A stretch of DNA of 58,234 nt from Acidisphaera sp. L21 (GCF_009765685.1 NZ_LMUY01000145.1:245061-303294); one strand, 5' to 3'. Shown: positions 7,967-17,390, counted from the first letter of the stretch. Translations and numbers: made by a program. The notes: generated by a model not told the origin, from the sequence alone.

Positions 7967-9250
7967 CTATCGCCGCTTGACGCGCTCCCGCTCGAAGACA
8001 CAAACGCTCTCCACCGCCGCAGACCACAGGAATTGGTCGACTGGCGTGGCCGTGGCCAGCGTATACCCAGCGTCTCGCAATACCCGCGCATCCCGCGCCA
8101 GCGCCGCCGGGTTGCAGCTGACGTAGATGACCCGCATCACGCCCGACCCGGCAATCGCCTGCATCTGCGCCGCCGCTCCGACGAACGGCGGGTCCAGCAC
8201 GATCGCGGCAGCCCCGGCCAATTCCTTTACCATCAGCGGCTGCCGGGCCAGGTCGCGATGCACGGCCTCGATCCGCCGTCCGGTGATGGCGCTGCGCAGC
8301 GCCGCATAGGCGGCAGCGTTGCCCTCGTAGGCCACCACCCGCGCCCGTTCCGCCAGGGCGAAGGTCAGCGTCCCGCACCCGGCAAATAGCTCGATCACGG
8401 TGCCACGCGACGCAATGGTCGCGGGCAACCCCGCCAGCACCGCCGCCGTAATCGCGGCTGCCCCGGCGCGAGAGGCTTGCAGGAACGTGCCGGTCGGCGG
8501 CGACACGGCCGCTCCGGCCAGATTCGTCACGATGGGCGCCAGTTGGGATGCCGTTTCCGGCGGGCCATCGCCCAGCGCCCAGGAGATTCGCGCCGCCCCC
8601 GCCTGCTTGGCCAGATCGGCCAGCGCCAGGCGGTCATCCGCGCTCAACAGCGCATCCGTGCGCAGCAGCAGGTCGATCCCACTATCCAGCATGTTCGCCA
8701 ACGCCGACCCGGTGCGGCGCAGGCCGGAGATACCCGGCATCGCTTGCCGCAGCGCGCCGATCAGCGCCACCAGCTTGGGCTCGATCACCAGACAGGTGTG
8801 CAGGTCGATCACGTCGGCGCCGCGATGCCGGTGCAGCCCGACCGCCACCGTCTTGCCATCGCGAAACAGCGCCAGATCCACCCGGCGCCGGTCATGCGGC
8901 GGCGTCCGTGCCAGCGGCGCCATCGCCACGTCCGCGAATCCGGCCCGCACCAGCGCCGCCAGCACCTGGGCAGATTTCCACTCGGCGTAGGGCGCGTCCT
9001 GCCAATGCTGCAACGTGCAGCCGCCGCATGCGCCGAAATGCGGGCACGGGGCCGTCTGGCGGAAAGGGGAGGGCGCCAGGATCTCGGCGCTGGACGTCCA
9101 GCCCTGCCCACGCTTGGTCAGCCCGCCTGTGCGGACCTCCTCGCCGGGTAAGGTGTAGGGAAGGTAGGCGAGGCTATCGTCGTCCAGGCCGGCGATGCCA
9201 TCCCCATCCGCGCCGATCCGGTCGATCGTCACGGTCTGCGGCTCGCCCAA
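7967..9250 (-). CDS. TrmA/RlmD-family RNA (uracil-C5)-methyltransferase
   Basis: The protein uses SAM to make 5-methyluridine in rRNA or tRNA. The 427-residue product has an N-terminal TRAM-like RNA-binding domain (about residues 5-55), a [4Fe-4S]-type cysteine set (C69, C75, C78 in CPHFGACGGC, plus C153), SAM motif ELFAGCGT (about 287), LDPPFVG, and the catalytic cysteine in VSCNPAA (about C379). The TTG start at 9250 is supported by GAGAGGG six bases upstream; GTG 9232 is an alternative. RlmC, RlmD and TrmA homologues cannot be told apart from sequence alone. The Fe-S cluster would depend on the nearby SUF system. Confidence 0.88.
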   Translation of the reverse strand: MGEPQTVTIDRIGADGDGIAGLDDDSLAYLPYTLPGEEVRTGGLTKRGQGWTSSAEILAPSPFRQTAPCPHFGACGGCTLQHWQDAPYAEWKSAQVLAALVRAGFADVAMAPLARTPPHDRRRVDLALFRDGKTVAVGLHRHRGADVIDLHTCLVIEPKLVALIGALRQAMPGISGLRRTGSALANMLDSGIDLLLRTDALLSADDRLALADLAKQAGAARISWALGDGPPETASQLAPIVTNLAGAAVSPPTGTFLQASRAGAAAITAAVLAGLPATIASRGTVIELFAGCGTLTFALAERARVVAYEGNAAAYAALRSAITGRRIEAVHRDLARQPLMVKELAGAAAIVLDPPFVGAAAQMQAIAGSGVMRVIYVSCNPAALARDARVLRDAGYTLATATPVDQFLWSAAVESVCVFERERVKRR

Positions 9251-9255
9251 CCCAA

Positions 9256-9284
9256 GCCCTCTCCCAGCGGGAGAAGGCTTTTTC
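9256..9284. repeat. CCCTCTCCC hairpin element (copy 1), overlapping a ribosome binding site
   Basis: The arms GCCCTCTCCC and GGGAGAAGGC pair with one mismatch around the loop AGC (9256-9278), followed on the plus strand by CTTTTT. Read on the minus strand, one arm contains GAGAGGG, the ribosome binding site of the RNA methyltransferase starting at 9250. A related element lies at 17391-17413. The T-run makes it look like a plus-strand terminator, but no plus-strand gene leads into it. Confidence 0.6.
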
Positions 9285-9300
9285 GGGTAGGGCGACCGGG

Positions 9301-10566
9301 TTAGGCCCCGAACGCCGACAATCCCGTCTGCGCCCGGCCGAGGATCAGGGCGTGCACGTCATGCGTGCCCTCGTAGGTATTCACCGCCTCGAGGTTCATC
9401 ACGTGGCGGATCACGTGATACTCGTCGGAAATGCCGTTGCCGCCGTGCATGTCCCGCGCCTCGCGGGCAATGGCGATCGCCTTGCCGCAGGAATTGCGCT
9501 TGCACAGGCTGATCATTTCCGGTGCGGCCCGGTGCTCGTCCATCAGCCGCCCCAGGCGCAGCACGCTCTGCAAACCGATCGTGATCTCGGTCTGCATGTC
9601 GGCCAGTTTCTTCTGGATCAACTGCGTCGCCGCCAGCGGCCGCCCGAAGATCATCCGGTTCAGCGCATAATCACGCGCCGCGTGCCAGCAGAACTCCGCC
9701 GCCCCTAGCGCGCCCCAGGAAATGCCATAGCGCGCGTTGTTCAGGCACGAGAACGGCCCGCGCAGGCCCTTCACGCCCGGCAGCATGTTCTCGGCAGGGA
9801 CGAACACGTCGTCCATCATGATCATGCCGGTCTTGGACGCACGCAGGCTGAACTTACCTTCGATCACCGGGGCGGTAAGCCCCTTCATGCCCTTTTCCAG
9901 GATGAAGCCGCGGATCGTACCGCTATCGTCCTTCGCCCACACCACGAACACGTCGGCCAGCGGCGAGTTGGTGATCCAGGTCTTCGACCCGTGCAGCAAA
10001 TAGCCGCCATCCACGCTCTTGGCCCGCGTCCGCATCGAACCCGGGTCCGACCCCGCATCCGGCTCGGTCAGACCAAAGCAGCCGATGAACTCGCCCGCCT
10101 GCAATTTCGGCAAATACTTCTGCCGTTGCTCCTCCGACCCGAAGGCCCAGATCGGATACATCACCAGCGAGGATTGCACCGAAAAGGCGGAGCGGTAGCC
10201 GCTATCCACCCGCTCCACTTCCCGCGCGATCAGCCCATAGGCAACGTAGCTGACGCCCGCGCAGCCATACCCTTCTAGCGTCGCGCCCAGGAAGCCCATC
10301 TCGCCCATCTCGTTCATGATCTCGCGATCGAACGTCTCGTGGCGGTTGGCCATCAGCACGCGGGGGAACAGCTTGTCCTGGCAGTAGGCGCGGGCGGCGT
10401 CGCGGATGGCGCGCTCGTCTTCGGTCAGCTGGTCTTCCAGCAGCAATGCATCGTCCCACGAGAACGGCCCCATCGGACGGTTCTGCGGCGCCGGGCCGGG
10501 CGGTGCGTCGCGCATCGGCTGCCCCTCGGCGGCCTCGGGCACGGCAACGGGACTGATCACGTTCAT
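9301..10566 (-). CDS. gcdH: Glutaryl-CoA dehydrogenase (acyl-CoA dehydrogenase family)
   Basis: This FAD enzyme oxidises and decarboxylates glutaryl-CoA to crotonyl-CoA in lysine/tryptophan catabolism. The 421-residue product has the acyl-CoA dehydrogenase fold: [14 protein letters not shown] (about residues 160-173), [27 protein letters not shown] and the C-terminal [17 protein letters not shown]. The glutamate in YEGTHD (about E399) is the catalytic base in the position used by glutaryl-CoA dehydrogenases. An N-terminal extension of about 30 Pro-rich residues precedes the domain; an internal start at the second ATG is possible. The start overlaps the helicase stop (ATGA). Confidence 0.92.
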   Translation of the reverse strand: MNVISPVAVPEAAEGQPMRDAPPGPAPQNRPMGPFSWDDALLLEDQLTEDERAIRDAARAYCQDKLFPRVLMANRHETFDREIMNEMGEMGFLGATLEGYGCAGVSYVAYGLIAREVERVDSGYRSAFSVQSSLVMYPIWAFGSEEQRQKYLPKLQAGEFIGCFGLTEPDAGSDPGSMRTRAKSVDGGYLLHGSKTWITNSPLADVFVVWAKDDSGTIRGFILEKGMKGLTAPVIEGKFSLRASKTGMIMMDDVFVPAENMLPGVKGLRGPFSCLNNARYGISWGALGAAEFCWHAARDYALNRMIFGRPLAATQLIQKKLADMQTEITIGLQSVLRLGRLMDEHRAAPEMISLCKRNSCGKAIAIAREARDMHGGNGISDEYHVIRHVMNLEAVNTYEGTHDVHALILGRAQTGLSAFGA

Positions 10567-12461
10567 GCGGGATTCTCCTCCGTTTGGCGCGGCTGGGCCG
10601 CGCGGATGGGCGAGCGTATCAGCATGAAGGCCGGCACGTCATCGCCAAAGCCCTGCACTGCCGGGCCCAGATCGTCATCGCGGCCACGGCCTTCGCGGCG
10701 GGGCGGACGCTCACGGCTGCGGTCGGGCTCGCGGGCCACTTCCCGCGGACGCTCAGCCTCACGCGGCGCACGAACCGGGCGCTCGCGCCGGGCACGCGCG
10801 ACCGGGGCCGGCCCCTCGACAGCAGCCCCAACTGCCACGATTGCGGCAATCGGTTCCTCGGCGCGCGGCGGCCGCGGCTTGGCCGGCGCCTTCTCCCGGC
10901 GCGGCTTGGCGTCCGGCTTGGCGGCGCTCTTGCCACCACGGCCACGGCGCTTGCGGCCATCACCCTCGGCCCATTCCACCGGGTCAAGACCATCGACTTG
11001 CAGGCGAGGGATCGGCGCGCCAACCAGCGCCTCGATCGCCTCGACCGCCAGGCGATCATCCGGCGTCGCCAGCGTGAAGGCATGCCCGGTCATCCCGGCG
11101 CGGCCCGTCCGGCCGATGCGGTGAACGTAATCCTCCGCATGATGCGGGACATCGAAGTTGAACACATGCGACAGGCCGCTAATGTCCACGCCGCGCGCCG
11201 CCACGTCGCTGCATACCAGCAGCCGCAACTCGCCAGCCTTGAACCGTGCCATGGTGGCCGTCCGTTCGGACTGCGACATGTCACCATGCAGCGCGCCCAC
11301 GTCGAATTCATGCCGCTTCAGCGATTTATAAAGGACGTCGACCTCGATCTTCCGGTTGCAGAAGATCATTGCGTTCTGCACCTGCTCCGACCGGATCAGC
11401 CGGCGCAGCGCCTCGCGCTTATCCAACTCCTGCACCAATGCCAGCCCGGCGATGATGGTGGTCGCGACCGAGGCCGGGCGCGATACGGTGATAACCTTCG
11501 GGTTCTGCAGGAATGCGTCGGACAGCCGCTTGATCTCCGGCGCCATCGTGGCGGAGAAGAACAGCGTCTGCCGGGTGCGCGGCAACATGGCCACGATCCG
11601 CTCGACATCGGGGATGAACCCCATGTCCAGCATCCGGTCGGCTTCGTCGATCACCAGGATGCGCGTGTCGGTCATCAGCAGACCGCCGCGCTCGAACAGG
11701 TCAATCAGGCGACCCGGCGTCGCGATCAGCACGTCGACACCCTTCATCAGGGCGTCCTTCTGCTCGGACATGCTTTCGCCGCCGATCAGCAGGGCGTGGT
11801 TCAGTTTCAGATGCTTGCCGTACTGAATGAAATTCTCGGCGACCTGCAACGCAAGTTCGCGGGTCGGCTCCAGAATCAACGAGCGCGGCATGCGGGCCCG
11901 GGCTCGGCTACCGGCCAGTATGTCCATCATCGGCAAGGTGAATCCGGCGGTCTTGCCGGTGCCGGTCTGCGCCACGCCCAACACGTCGCGGCCCTGCAGC
12001 ACGATCGGGATCGCCTGCTCCTGGATCGGGGTCGGATGCAGATATCCCATCTCCGCGATCGCCTTCAGGATCGGCTCGGACAGGCCCAAATCGGCGAACA
12101 CCGCGCGCTCCGGCTCCCGCTCTGCGGGCCACTCATCCACCATGCCGGCCATGCCGCCGCCGACATGCATGCTGTCGGATCGATCGGACTCACCGTCATC
12201 ATCGGCGGGCGCGAACACCACATGCGGTTCGTGCACGGGCGCAATCGTTTCCGGCTCCGCCACCGCGCGATCAGCGACGGGCTCTGGCACCGGTTCGGGC
12301 GCCGTCTCCGGCGCGACTTCAACTGGGTCAGGCTCAATGCGCGGGGCGACGTCAATCATCGCGACACCCCCCTCTACGGTCGAGTCGGTGTCGGATTGTG
12401 CAGGCTGGTCCGCCGGGGCGGGTATCGTTTCGGTCAACAAGTGGTTCCGGTCGCTTGACAT
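10563..12461 (-). CDS. DEAD-box RNA helicase, RhlE-like, with long charged tails
   Basis: An ATP-dependent RNA helicase acting in ribosome assembly or RNA turnover. The catalytic core spans about residues 120-480: Q-motif region PTPIQEQA, Walker A AQTGTGKT (164-171), PTREL, DEAD (272-275), SAT (303-305) and [10 protein letters not shown] (447-456). It is preceded by about 115 residues rich in Pro, Glu and Asp and followed by about 140 residues rich in Arg, Lys and Pro, typical of RNA-binding tails. The start is uncertain: ATG 12461 lacks a clear ribosome binding site, whereas ATG 12359 has GAGGGGGG seven bases upstream and removes only 34 residues. The stop overlaps gcdH. Confidence 0.92.
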   Translation of the reverse strand: MSSDRNHLLTETIPAPADQPAQSDTDSTVEGGVAMIDVAPRIEPDPVEVAPETAPEPVPEPVADRAVAEPETIAPVHEPHVVFAPADDDGESDRSDSMHVGGGMAGMVDEWPAEREPERAVFADLGLSEPILKAIAEMGYLHPTPIQEQAIPIVLQGRDVLGVAQTGTGKTAGFTLPMMDILAGSRARARMPRSLILEPTRELALQVAENFIQYGKHLKLNHALLIGGESMSEQKDALMKGVDVLIATPGRLIDLFERGGLLMTDTRILVIDEADRMLDMGFIPDVERIVAMLPRTRQTLFFSATMAPEIKRLSDAFLQNPKVITVSRPASVATTIIAGLALVQELDKREALRRLIRSEQVQNAMIFCNRKIEVDVLYKSLKRHEFDVGALHGDMSQSERTATMARFKAGELRLLVCSDVAARGVDISGLSHVFNFDVPHHAEDYVHRIGRTGRAGMTGHAFTLATPDDRLAVEAIEALVGAPIPRLQVDGLDPVEWAEGDGRKRRGRGGKSAAKPDAKPRREKAPAKPRPPRAEEPIAAIVAVGAAVEGPAPVARARRERPVRAPREAERPREVAREPDRSRERPPRREGRGRDDDLGPAVQGFGDDVPAFMLIRSPIRAAQPRQTEENPA

Positions 12462-12635
12462 GACGCCGGCGGGTCAACGCGTGCCGGCAGTATGCGCCGT
12501 TATGGCGCGGGCGCGCATTCCCGCGCCTCCAGGCGGCATATCTGCAACTAACGCACAAAAGTCAAGGAATTCACTTCCCGGGCGCGGTGCAACGTTGTCG
12601 CGTGCGATGCGTAGGGTGCGCGCAGGAGCAATCAT

Positions 12636-14459
12636 ATGATGCCTATCGCCGGCCAGCCGCTGCCCATCGAAGAGTATGCCCTGATCGGCGATTGCAACAC
12701 CACCGCCCTCGTCGGGCGCAATGGATCGATCGATTGGCTGTGCTGGCCCCGATTCGACAGCGCCGCCTGCTTCGCCGCCTTGCTGGGCACGCCGGATAAT
12801 GGCCGTTGGCAGATCTTCCCCGCCGGGGAGGACATCCACACCAGCCGTCAATATCGCGACGGCGGGTTGGTGCTGGAAACCGTGTTCACCACGCCGCATG
12901 GCACCGTCGCACTGATCGACTTCATGTTGCCGGAAAATGCCAACTCCACCATCATCCGCATCGTGGAGGGCCGCACCGGCCAGGTCGAGATGACGATGGA
13001 TATCGCCCTTCGCTTCGATTACGGCATGTCCGTCCCCTGGGTCACCCGGCTGCCCAGCGGTACCGACTACGTCGCCGTCGTCGGCCCGGAGCTGACAGTG
13101 CTGCAGACCGAAATCGAATTGGAAGGCCACGACCTCCGCACCTCCGCCTCCTTCACTGTCGCGGCCGGCAAGCGGGCCACGTTCGTCCTGCGCCACGGCC
13201 CGTCCCACCTGCCACCGCCGGGCGCCGTCGACCCCGTCCACGCCTTGGCCGAGGTCGAAGCGTACTGGGCCGAGTGGTCTAAGCGCTGCACCTACCGGGG
13301 CAAGTACCAGGACGCCGTCCGCACGTCGCTGCTGGCACTGAAGGCGCTGACCTACCATCCCACCGGCGGCATCGTCGCCGCCGCCACGACCTCGCTGCCC
13401 GAACAATTGGGCGGGTCCCGCAACTGGGACTACCGCTATTGCTGGCTGCGCGACGCCACGCTGACGCTATTTTCCCTGATGCAAGCCGGCTATTACGAAG
13501 AAGCCGGCGCCTGGCGCGACTGGCTCCATCGCAGCATCGCCGGCAGCCCGGACCAGATCCAAATCATGTATGGCATCGGCGGCGAGCGCCGGCTCGCGGA
13601 GTGGGAGATCAAGGAACTCCCCGGCTACCAGGGCGCCGCCCCCGTGCGGATCGGCAACGCCGCGTCCGAGCAATTGCAGTTAGACGTCTTCGGCGAAGTG
13701 ACCGAGGCCTTGCACCAGGCCCGCAACGGCGGCCTTGCAACCGCCCCGGCCAGTTGGGCCCTGCAATGCGCGATCATCAAGCACCTGGAGGACATTTGGG
13801 CCCAGCCCGACGAAGGCATTTGGGAGACACGCGGCGGCCGCAAGCACTTTACCTATTCCAAAGTCATGGTCTGGGTCGCCTTCGACCGGATGATCAAGGA
13901 CGCCGAGGAACACGGCCTGGAAGGCCCGGTAGACCATTGGAAAGAAATCCGCGACCAGATCCGCACCATGGTCGAGGAAAAGGGCTTCAACACTGCCAAA
14001 AACAGCTTCATCCAGCATTTCGAGACCGAGCAACTAGACGCCAGCCTGCTACTGCTACCCCTCGTTGGCTTCCTCCCCCACGACGACCCCCGCGTGCGCG
14101 GCACCACCGCCGCCGTCGAGCGGGAGTTGCTGAAAGACGGCTACGTGCTCCGCTACAGCACCACCGACAGCGAGGACGGCCTACCGCCGGGCGAGGGCGC
14201 CTTCCTGGCCTGCTCGTTCTGGCTGGTCGATAACTGGCATATGCAGGGGCGGGAGACAGACGCGCTGGCATTGTTCGATAAGCTGCTTGGCCTCTGCAAC
14301 GACGTCGGCCTGCTCTCCGAAGAATACGACCCGGCGGCCAAGCGCATGACCGGCAATTTCCCCCAGGCCTTCAGCCACACCGCGCTCATCGCCAGCGCGA
14401 TGAATCTGGCCCAGGCCGGCCCCGCCCAAATGCGCGAAGCAGAGGCCGCAGAGACGTGA
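12636..14459 (+). CDS. Glycoside hydrolase family 15 protein (glucoamylase/trehalase type)
   Basis: GH15 enzymes release glucose from alpha-glucans or trehalose by inverting hydrolysis. The 607-residue product has the bacterial N-terminal beta-sandwich (IGDCNTTALVGRNGSIDWLC at about residues 17-36) and an (alpha/alpha)6 barrel. Barrel motifs include GGSRNWDYRYCWLRDA (about 256-271), a middle acid near ELPGYQGA, and the C-terminal block with SEEYDP and GNFPQAFSHTA, which carries the catalytic base. There is no signal peptide, so the enzyme is cytoplasmic. AGGAG lies eight bases before ATG 12636. Some close homologues are trehalases, so the substrate is undecided. It is divergent from the helicase. 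Confidence 0.93.
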   Translation: MMPIAGQPLPIEEYALIGDCNTTALVGRNGSIDWLCWPRFDSAACFAALLGTPDNGRWQIFPAGEDIHTSRQYRDGGLVLETVFTTPHGTVALIDFMLPENANSTIIRIVEGRTGQVEMTMDIALRFDYGMSVPWVTRLPSGTDYVAVVGPELTVLQTEIELEGHDLRTSASFTVAAGKRATFVLRHGPSHLPPPGAVDPVHALAEVEAYWAEWSKRCTYRGKYQDAVRTSLLALKALTYHPTGGIVAAATTSLPEQLGGSRNWDYRYCWLRDATLTLFSLMQAGYYEEAGAWRDWLHRSIAGSPDQIQIMYGIGGERRLAEWEIKELPGYQGAAPVRIGNAASEQLQLDVFGEVTEALHQARNGGLATAPASWALQCAIIKHLEDIWAQPDEGIWETRGGRKHFTYSKVMVWVAFDRMIKDAEEHGLEGPVDHWKEIRDQIRTMVEEKGFNTAKNSFIQHFETEQLDASLLLLPLVGFLPHDDPRVRGTTAAVERELLKDGYVLRYSTTDSEDGLPPGEGAFLACSFWLVDNWHMQGRETDALALFDKLLGLCNDVGLLSEEYDPAAKRMTGNFPQAFSHTALIASAMNLAQAGPAQMREAEAAET

Positions 14460-14460
14460 A

Positions 14461-14994
14461 CTACGCCGGAATCAGTCCGGCGGCGCGATAGCTCTCCACG
14501 ATCCTGTCGAATACGGTGACGTCGCCACGGCTGCGCGCCGCCAATTGCGCCCCACTAATGGCCGCGTAGACCGCCAGCGCACGGTCGCCACCCGGCAAAA
14601 TTGTTGCCAGCCACCTCACGCAGACGTCCACGAACGTCTTTACTTCCGCCCTCACTACCTCCGGCAGCCCATCGATCTCGGCGGCCAGGAATCCGCACAG
14701 GCACATCCGGTTGCCATTCTCCAACGCGACGCGAAACACCGCGGTGTAGAACCGCAGGCAAGCCGCAGGGTCGGCGTTGGTGTCGGAGAAAGCGTTCAGC
14801 GCAGCCTGCGCCTCTTCCCAATACCGCCGGGCAAGCGCGGCGCCCAAATCGCCCTTGGTCGGGAAGTGATAGTGAATGCTGGCGCTTTTGATGCCGATCT
14901 CCTTGCCCAGCTCGCGAAAGCTCAGCCCGCCATAGCCATGCGCCTGCACCGTCGGCTGCGCGGCATTCAGGATCGTCTCTCGCATATCCGCCAT
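14461..14994 (-). CDS. TetR-family transcriptional repressor
   Basis: The 177-residue product has a TetR helix-turn-helix at about residues 8-50 (FRELGKEIGIKSASIHYHF) and a ligand-binding C-terminal domain with cysteines in MCLCG. ATG 14994 has AAGGGG six bases upstream, which favours it over the in-frame ATG nine bases later. It is divergent from a glutathione S-transferase gene; between them lie two palindromes, one perfect over 20 bp directly at the GST start. The simplest reading is a repressor controlling itself and the GST in response to an electrophile or similar compound, which is inference. Confidence 0.92.
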   Translation of the reverse strand: MADMRETILNAAQPTVQAHGYGGLSFRELGKEIGIKSASIHYHFPTKGDLGAALARRYWEEAQAALNAFSDTNADPAACLRFYTAVFRVALENGNRMCLCGFLAAEIDGLPEVVRAEVKTFVDVCVRWLATILPGGDRALAVYAAISGAQLAARSRGDVTVFDRIVESYRAAGLIPA

Positions 14995-15007
14995 GGCACG
15001 CCCCTTC

Positions 15008-15026
15008 TATCCTACCGTTAGATAGG
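15008..15026. promoter_or_regulatory. Imperfect palindrome near the TetR start
   Basis: CTATC and GATAG form matching ends of a 19-bp imperfect palindrome (CTATCctaccgttaGATAG), 13 bases upstream of the TetR start codon. The CTATC/GATAG half-sites match those of the perfect palindrome at 15064-15083, which suggests a second, weaker site for the same repressor. Confidence 0.5.
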
Positions 15027-15063
15027 CATTGACGCCAGGCGAGGAAAGCGCTTTATACCGACA

Positions 15064-15083
15064 CTTACCTATCGATAGGTAAG
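15064..15083. promoter_or_regulatory. Perfect 20-bp palindrome, likely TetR operator
   Basis: The sequence CTTACCTATCGATAGGTAAG is its own reverse complement over all 20 bases. It ends 13 bases before the preferred GST start (ATG 15097) and lies between the divergent TetR and GST genes. TetR-family dimers bind palindromes of this size, and the location would block GST transcription or initiation. Confidence 0.8.
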
Positions 15084-15096
15084 AATGGAGAGCACA

Positions 15097-15783
15097 ATGA
15101 AAATCCATGATCGCGAAGGCACCATCAACCCCACCCGCATCCGCATCGTTCTTGCGGAGAAGCGTCTCGGGGACCGCATCGAGTTCGTCAGCGTCGACAT
15201 CATCTCGGCGGAGCAGAAGTCAGCCACCTTCCTCGCCAAGAACCCGATCGGCAAGATCCCGCTGCTCGAACTCGATGACGGCACCATCATCTCCGAATCG
15301 ACTGCAATCACCGAGTATCTCGACAACCTCGATGGCAACCCGACGCTGACAGGCAAGACACCGCGGGAGAAGGCGCTCATCCACATGTGGCAACGCCGGG
15401 CCGAGCAACTCCTGCTCGAACCCGTCGACGATTACTTCCACTACGGCACGAAGGGTCTGGGCGAGGCGCTACAGCCGTTCCGCATGCCCGACTGGGCTGG
15501 CCGAAAGGAATGGGGCGAGCGACGCGGCGCCTTCGCGGTGGGCAATCTACCCTATCTCGACACCGAACTCGCCGGCCGGGCGTTCCTCGCCGGGGACGCC
15601 TTTTCGATGGCCGACATCACCCTGTTCGTAGCCCTGGCCTTCGCCGAACTCGCCGGCCTGTCGATCCCGCCGGATTTGGCCAACCTCGCCACCTGGCGCG
15701 GCCGGGTCGCCAATCTTCCAGCGGTCAAAAACCGCAGCGGCCAAAACCTCCGTCCCGAAGACCTGGCCCGCCTAGCCGCCTAA
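15097..15783 (+). CDS. Glutathione S-transferase family protein
   Basis: A GST-fold protein of about 228 residues: an N-terminal thioredoxin-like domain (about residues 1-78) with KNPIGKIPLLELDDG and ISESTAITEYLD, which bind glutathione, and a C-terminal helical domain with GDAFSMADITLFVAL, the GST N-cap motif. The first ATG at 15085 lies two bases after the operator and has no ribosome binding site; ATG 15097 has GGAG six bases upstream and is preferred. Divergence from TetR and the operator indicate inducible detoxification or substrate-linked control. The substrate cannot be told. Confidence 0.9.
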   Translation: MKIHDREGTINPTRIRIVLAEKRLGDRIEFVSVDIISAEQKSATFLAKNPIGKIPLLELDDGTIISESTAITEYLDNLDGNPTLTGKTPREKALIHMWQRRAEQLLLEPVDDYFHYGTKGLGEALQPFRMPDWAGRKEWGERRGAFAVGNLPYLDTELAGRAFLAGDAFSMADITLFVALAFAELAGLSIPPDLANLATWRGRVANLPAVKNRSGQNLRPEDLARLAA

Positions 15784-15792
15784 AACGGGTGT

Positions 15793-15837
15793 CCAGAGGA
15801 CCAGGTCCTCTGGCGGGGTTCGGGGCAGCCGCCCCGA
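15793..15837. terminator. Double hairpin between convergent GST and prfC genes
   Basis: Two stems follow each other: CCAGAGGACC/GGTCCTCTGG (15793-15813, arms separated by one base) and TCGGGGC/GCCCCGA around AGCC (15820-15837). The pair sits between the ends of two converging genes and could end transcription both ways. Similar paired GC-rich stems are, to my knowledge, common at gene ends in Acetobacteraceae, so it may also be a dispersed element. Confidence 0.65.
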
Positions 15838-15849
15838 CCTTGCCTCTCG

Positions 15850-17382
15850 CTAGGTAGCCTTCTCCGGCCGAACATCCTTGATGTCCCGGAACGTCAGCCC
15901 CTCATTCGCTTCCATCACCCGGCGCAGACTGAACGTTGACGACGCCAGAAACACCGGGTCACCGTCCACATCGTCCGCCATGGCGGTGCGCTGCACCTGG
16001 CTGAATTTCTCCAGCATCACCCGTTCCCCGGTCACCCAGCGGGCCAAGTTATAGGGCACCGCTTCGAACCCAATCCCGACGCCATACTCGCCTTGCAGGC
16101 GCGAAATCAGCACGTCCAACTGCAGCGTCCCCACCACGCCGACGATTGGCGGGCTGCCATCCTGCGGCCGGAACAATTGCACCACGCCTTCCTCCGCCAG
16201 CTCCTGCAACGCCTGTCGCAATTTCTTCGCCTTCATCGCGTCATCCAGCCGCACCCGGCGCAGGATCTCCGGCGCGAAATACGGCACGCCGACGAAGTTC
16301 AGATCCTCCTCCTCGGACAGCGTATCGCCGATGCGCAGGGTGCCATGGTTGGGAATCCCCACCACGTCCCCCGCATACGCCTCGTCGGCGATCTGCCGGT
16401 CCCGGGCAAAGAAGAATTGCGGCGCATGCAGCGGGATCAACTTGCCCGTGCGCACCTGCCGCAGCCGCATCCCCCGCTGCAGCTTGCCGGAGCAAACTCG
16501 TGCAAAGGCGATCCGGTCCCGATGGTTCGGGTCCATGTTCGCCTGGATCTTGAACACTAGCGCCGTCAGCTTGTCCTCGTTGGCATTCACCGTGCGGGTG
16601 TCGGCCGGCTGCGCCCGCGGCGGCGGCCCGAACGCCACCAGGCTGTCCAGCAGATCGGTGACCCCGATCTCCTTGATCGCGCTGCCGAAGAACACGGGCG
16701 TCAGATGCCCGGCGTTGAAGCTCTCCAATTCGAACTCCGGCAGGGCGGCACGCGCAAGGTCGATCTCCTCTCCCATCGCGATCATGCGGTCGTCCGATTG
16801 GGGTAGGGGCTCCATCGTATGGACCTCCCGCGTGCGCAAATCATACGTGCCGGCGAAGGTGGCGGCGCGCCCGATCGGCCACGTCACCGGCGCAGTATCC
16901 AGCGCCAGCGTATTCGCCACCTCGTCCAGCAACTCGAACGGGTCGCGCGCCTCGCGGTCCATCTTGTTGACGAAGGTCAGGATCGGGATATCCCGCATCC
17001 GGCAGATCTCGAACAGCTTGCGCGTCCGCGCCTCGATCCCCTTCGCTGCGTCGATCACCATCACGGCGGAATCCACCGCCGTCAGCGTCCGATACGTGTC
17101 TTCGGAGAAATCCTCGTGGCCCGGCGTGTCCAGCAGATTGAACACGCACCCGCCATACTCGAACGTCATCACGGACGTTACGACCGAGATGCCACGATCC
17201 CGCTCGATCCCCATCCAATCGGACCGGGTGCGCCGCCGCTCGCCCTTCGCACGCACGTTGCCAGCCAACTGGATGGCGCCGCCGGCGCGCAGCAGGCGTT
17301 CGGTGAGCGTAGTTTTACCGGCATCCGGGTGCGAGATGATCGCGAAGGTCCGGCGGCGGGCGATTTCTTCGGCTGATGTCAT
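15850..17382 (-). CDS. prfC: Peptide chain release factor 3
   Basis: RF3 is the GTPase that removes RF1/RF2 from the ribosome after termination. The product is 510 residues from ATG 17382. The GTPase domain shows SHPDAGKTT (about 17-25), the switch region ERDRGISVV, DTPGHEDFSEDTYRTL and NKMDREARDP; two further domains follow, with the RF3-type VVGTLQLDVL block near the end. The longer reading to 17466 adds residues made from a repeat element and is not supported; GAGAGGGG seven bases before ATG 17382 decides the start. Minus strand, downstream of rpsD. Confidence 0.96.
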   Translation of the reverse strand: MTSAEEIARRRTFAIISHPDAGKTTLTERLLRAGGAIQLAGNVRAKGERRRTRSDWMGIERDRGISVVTSVMTFEYGGCVFNLLDTPGHEDFSEDTYRTLTAVDSAVMVIDAAKGIEARTRKLFEICRMRDIPILTFVNKMDREARDPFELLDEVANTLALDTAPVTWPIGRAATFAGTYDLRTREVHTMEPLPQSDDRMIAMGEEIDLARAALPEFELESFNAGHLTPVFFGSAIKEIGVTDLLDSLVAFGPPPRAQPADTRTVNANEDKLTALVFKIQANMDPNHRDRIAFARVCSGKLQRGMRLRQVRTGKLIPLHAPQFFFARDRQIADEAYAGDVVGIPNHGTLRIGDTLSEEEDLNFVGVPYFAPEILRRVRLDDAMKAKKLRQALQELAEEGVVQLFRPQDGSPPIVGVVGTLQLDVLISRLQGEYGVGIGFEAVPYNLARWVTGERVMLEKFSQVQRTAMADDVDGDPVFLASSTFSLRRVMEANEGLTFRDIKDVRPEKAT

Positions 17383-17390
17383 CGGTATTC

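Noticed and set aside
10584-12458. Plus-strand open frame of about 620 codons opposite the DEAD-box helicase
   Set aside because: The helicase motifs on the minus strand are decisive; the plus frame is His/Gln/Arg-rich shadow sequence.
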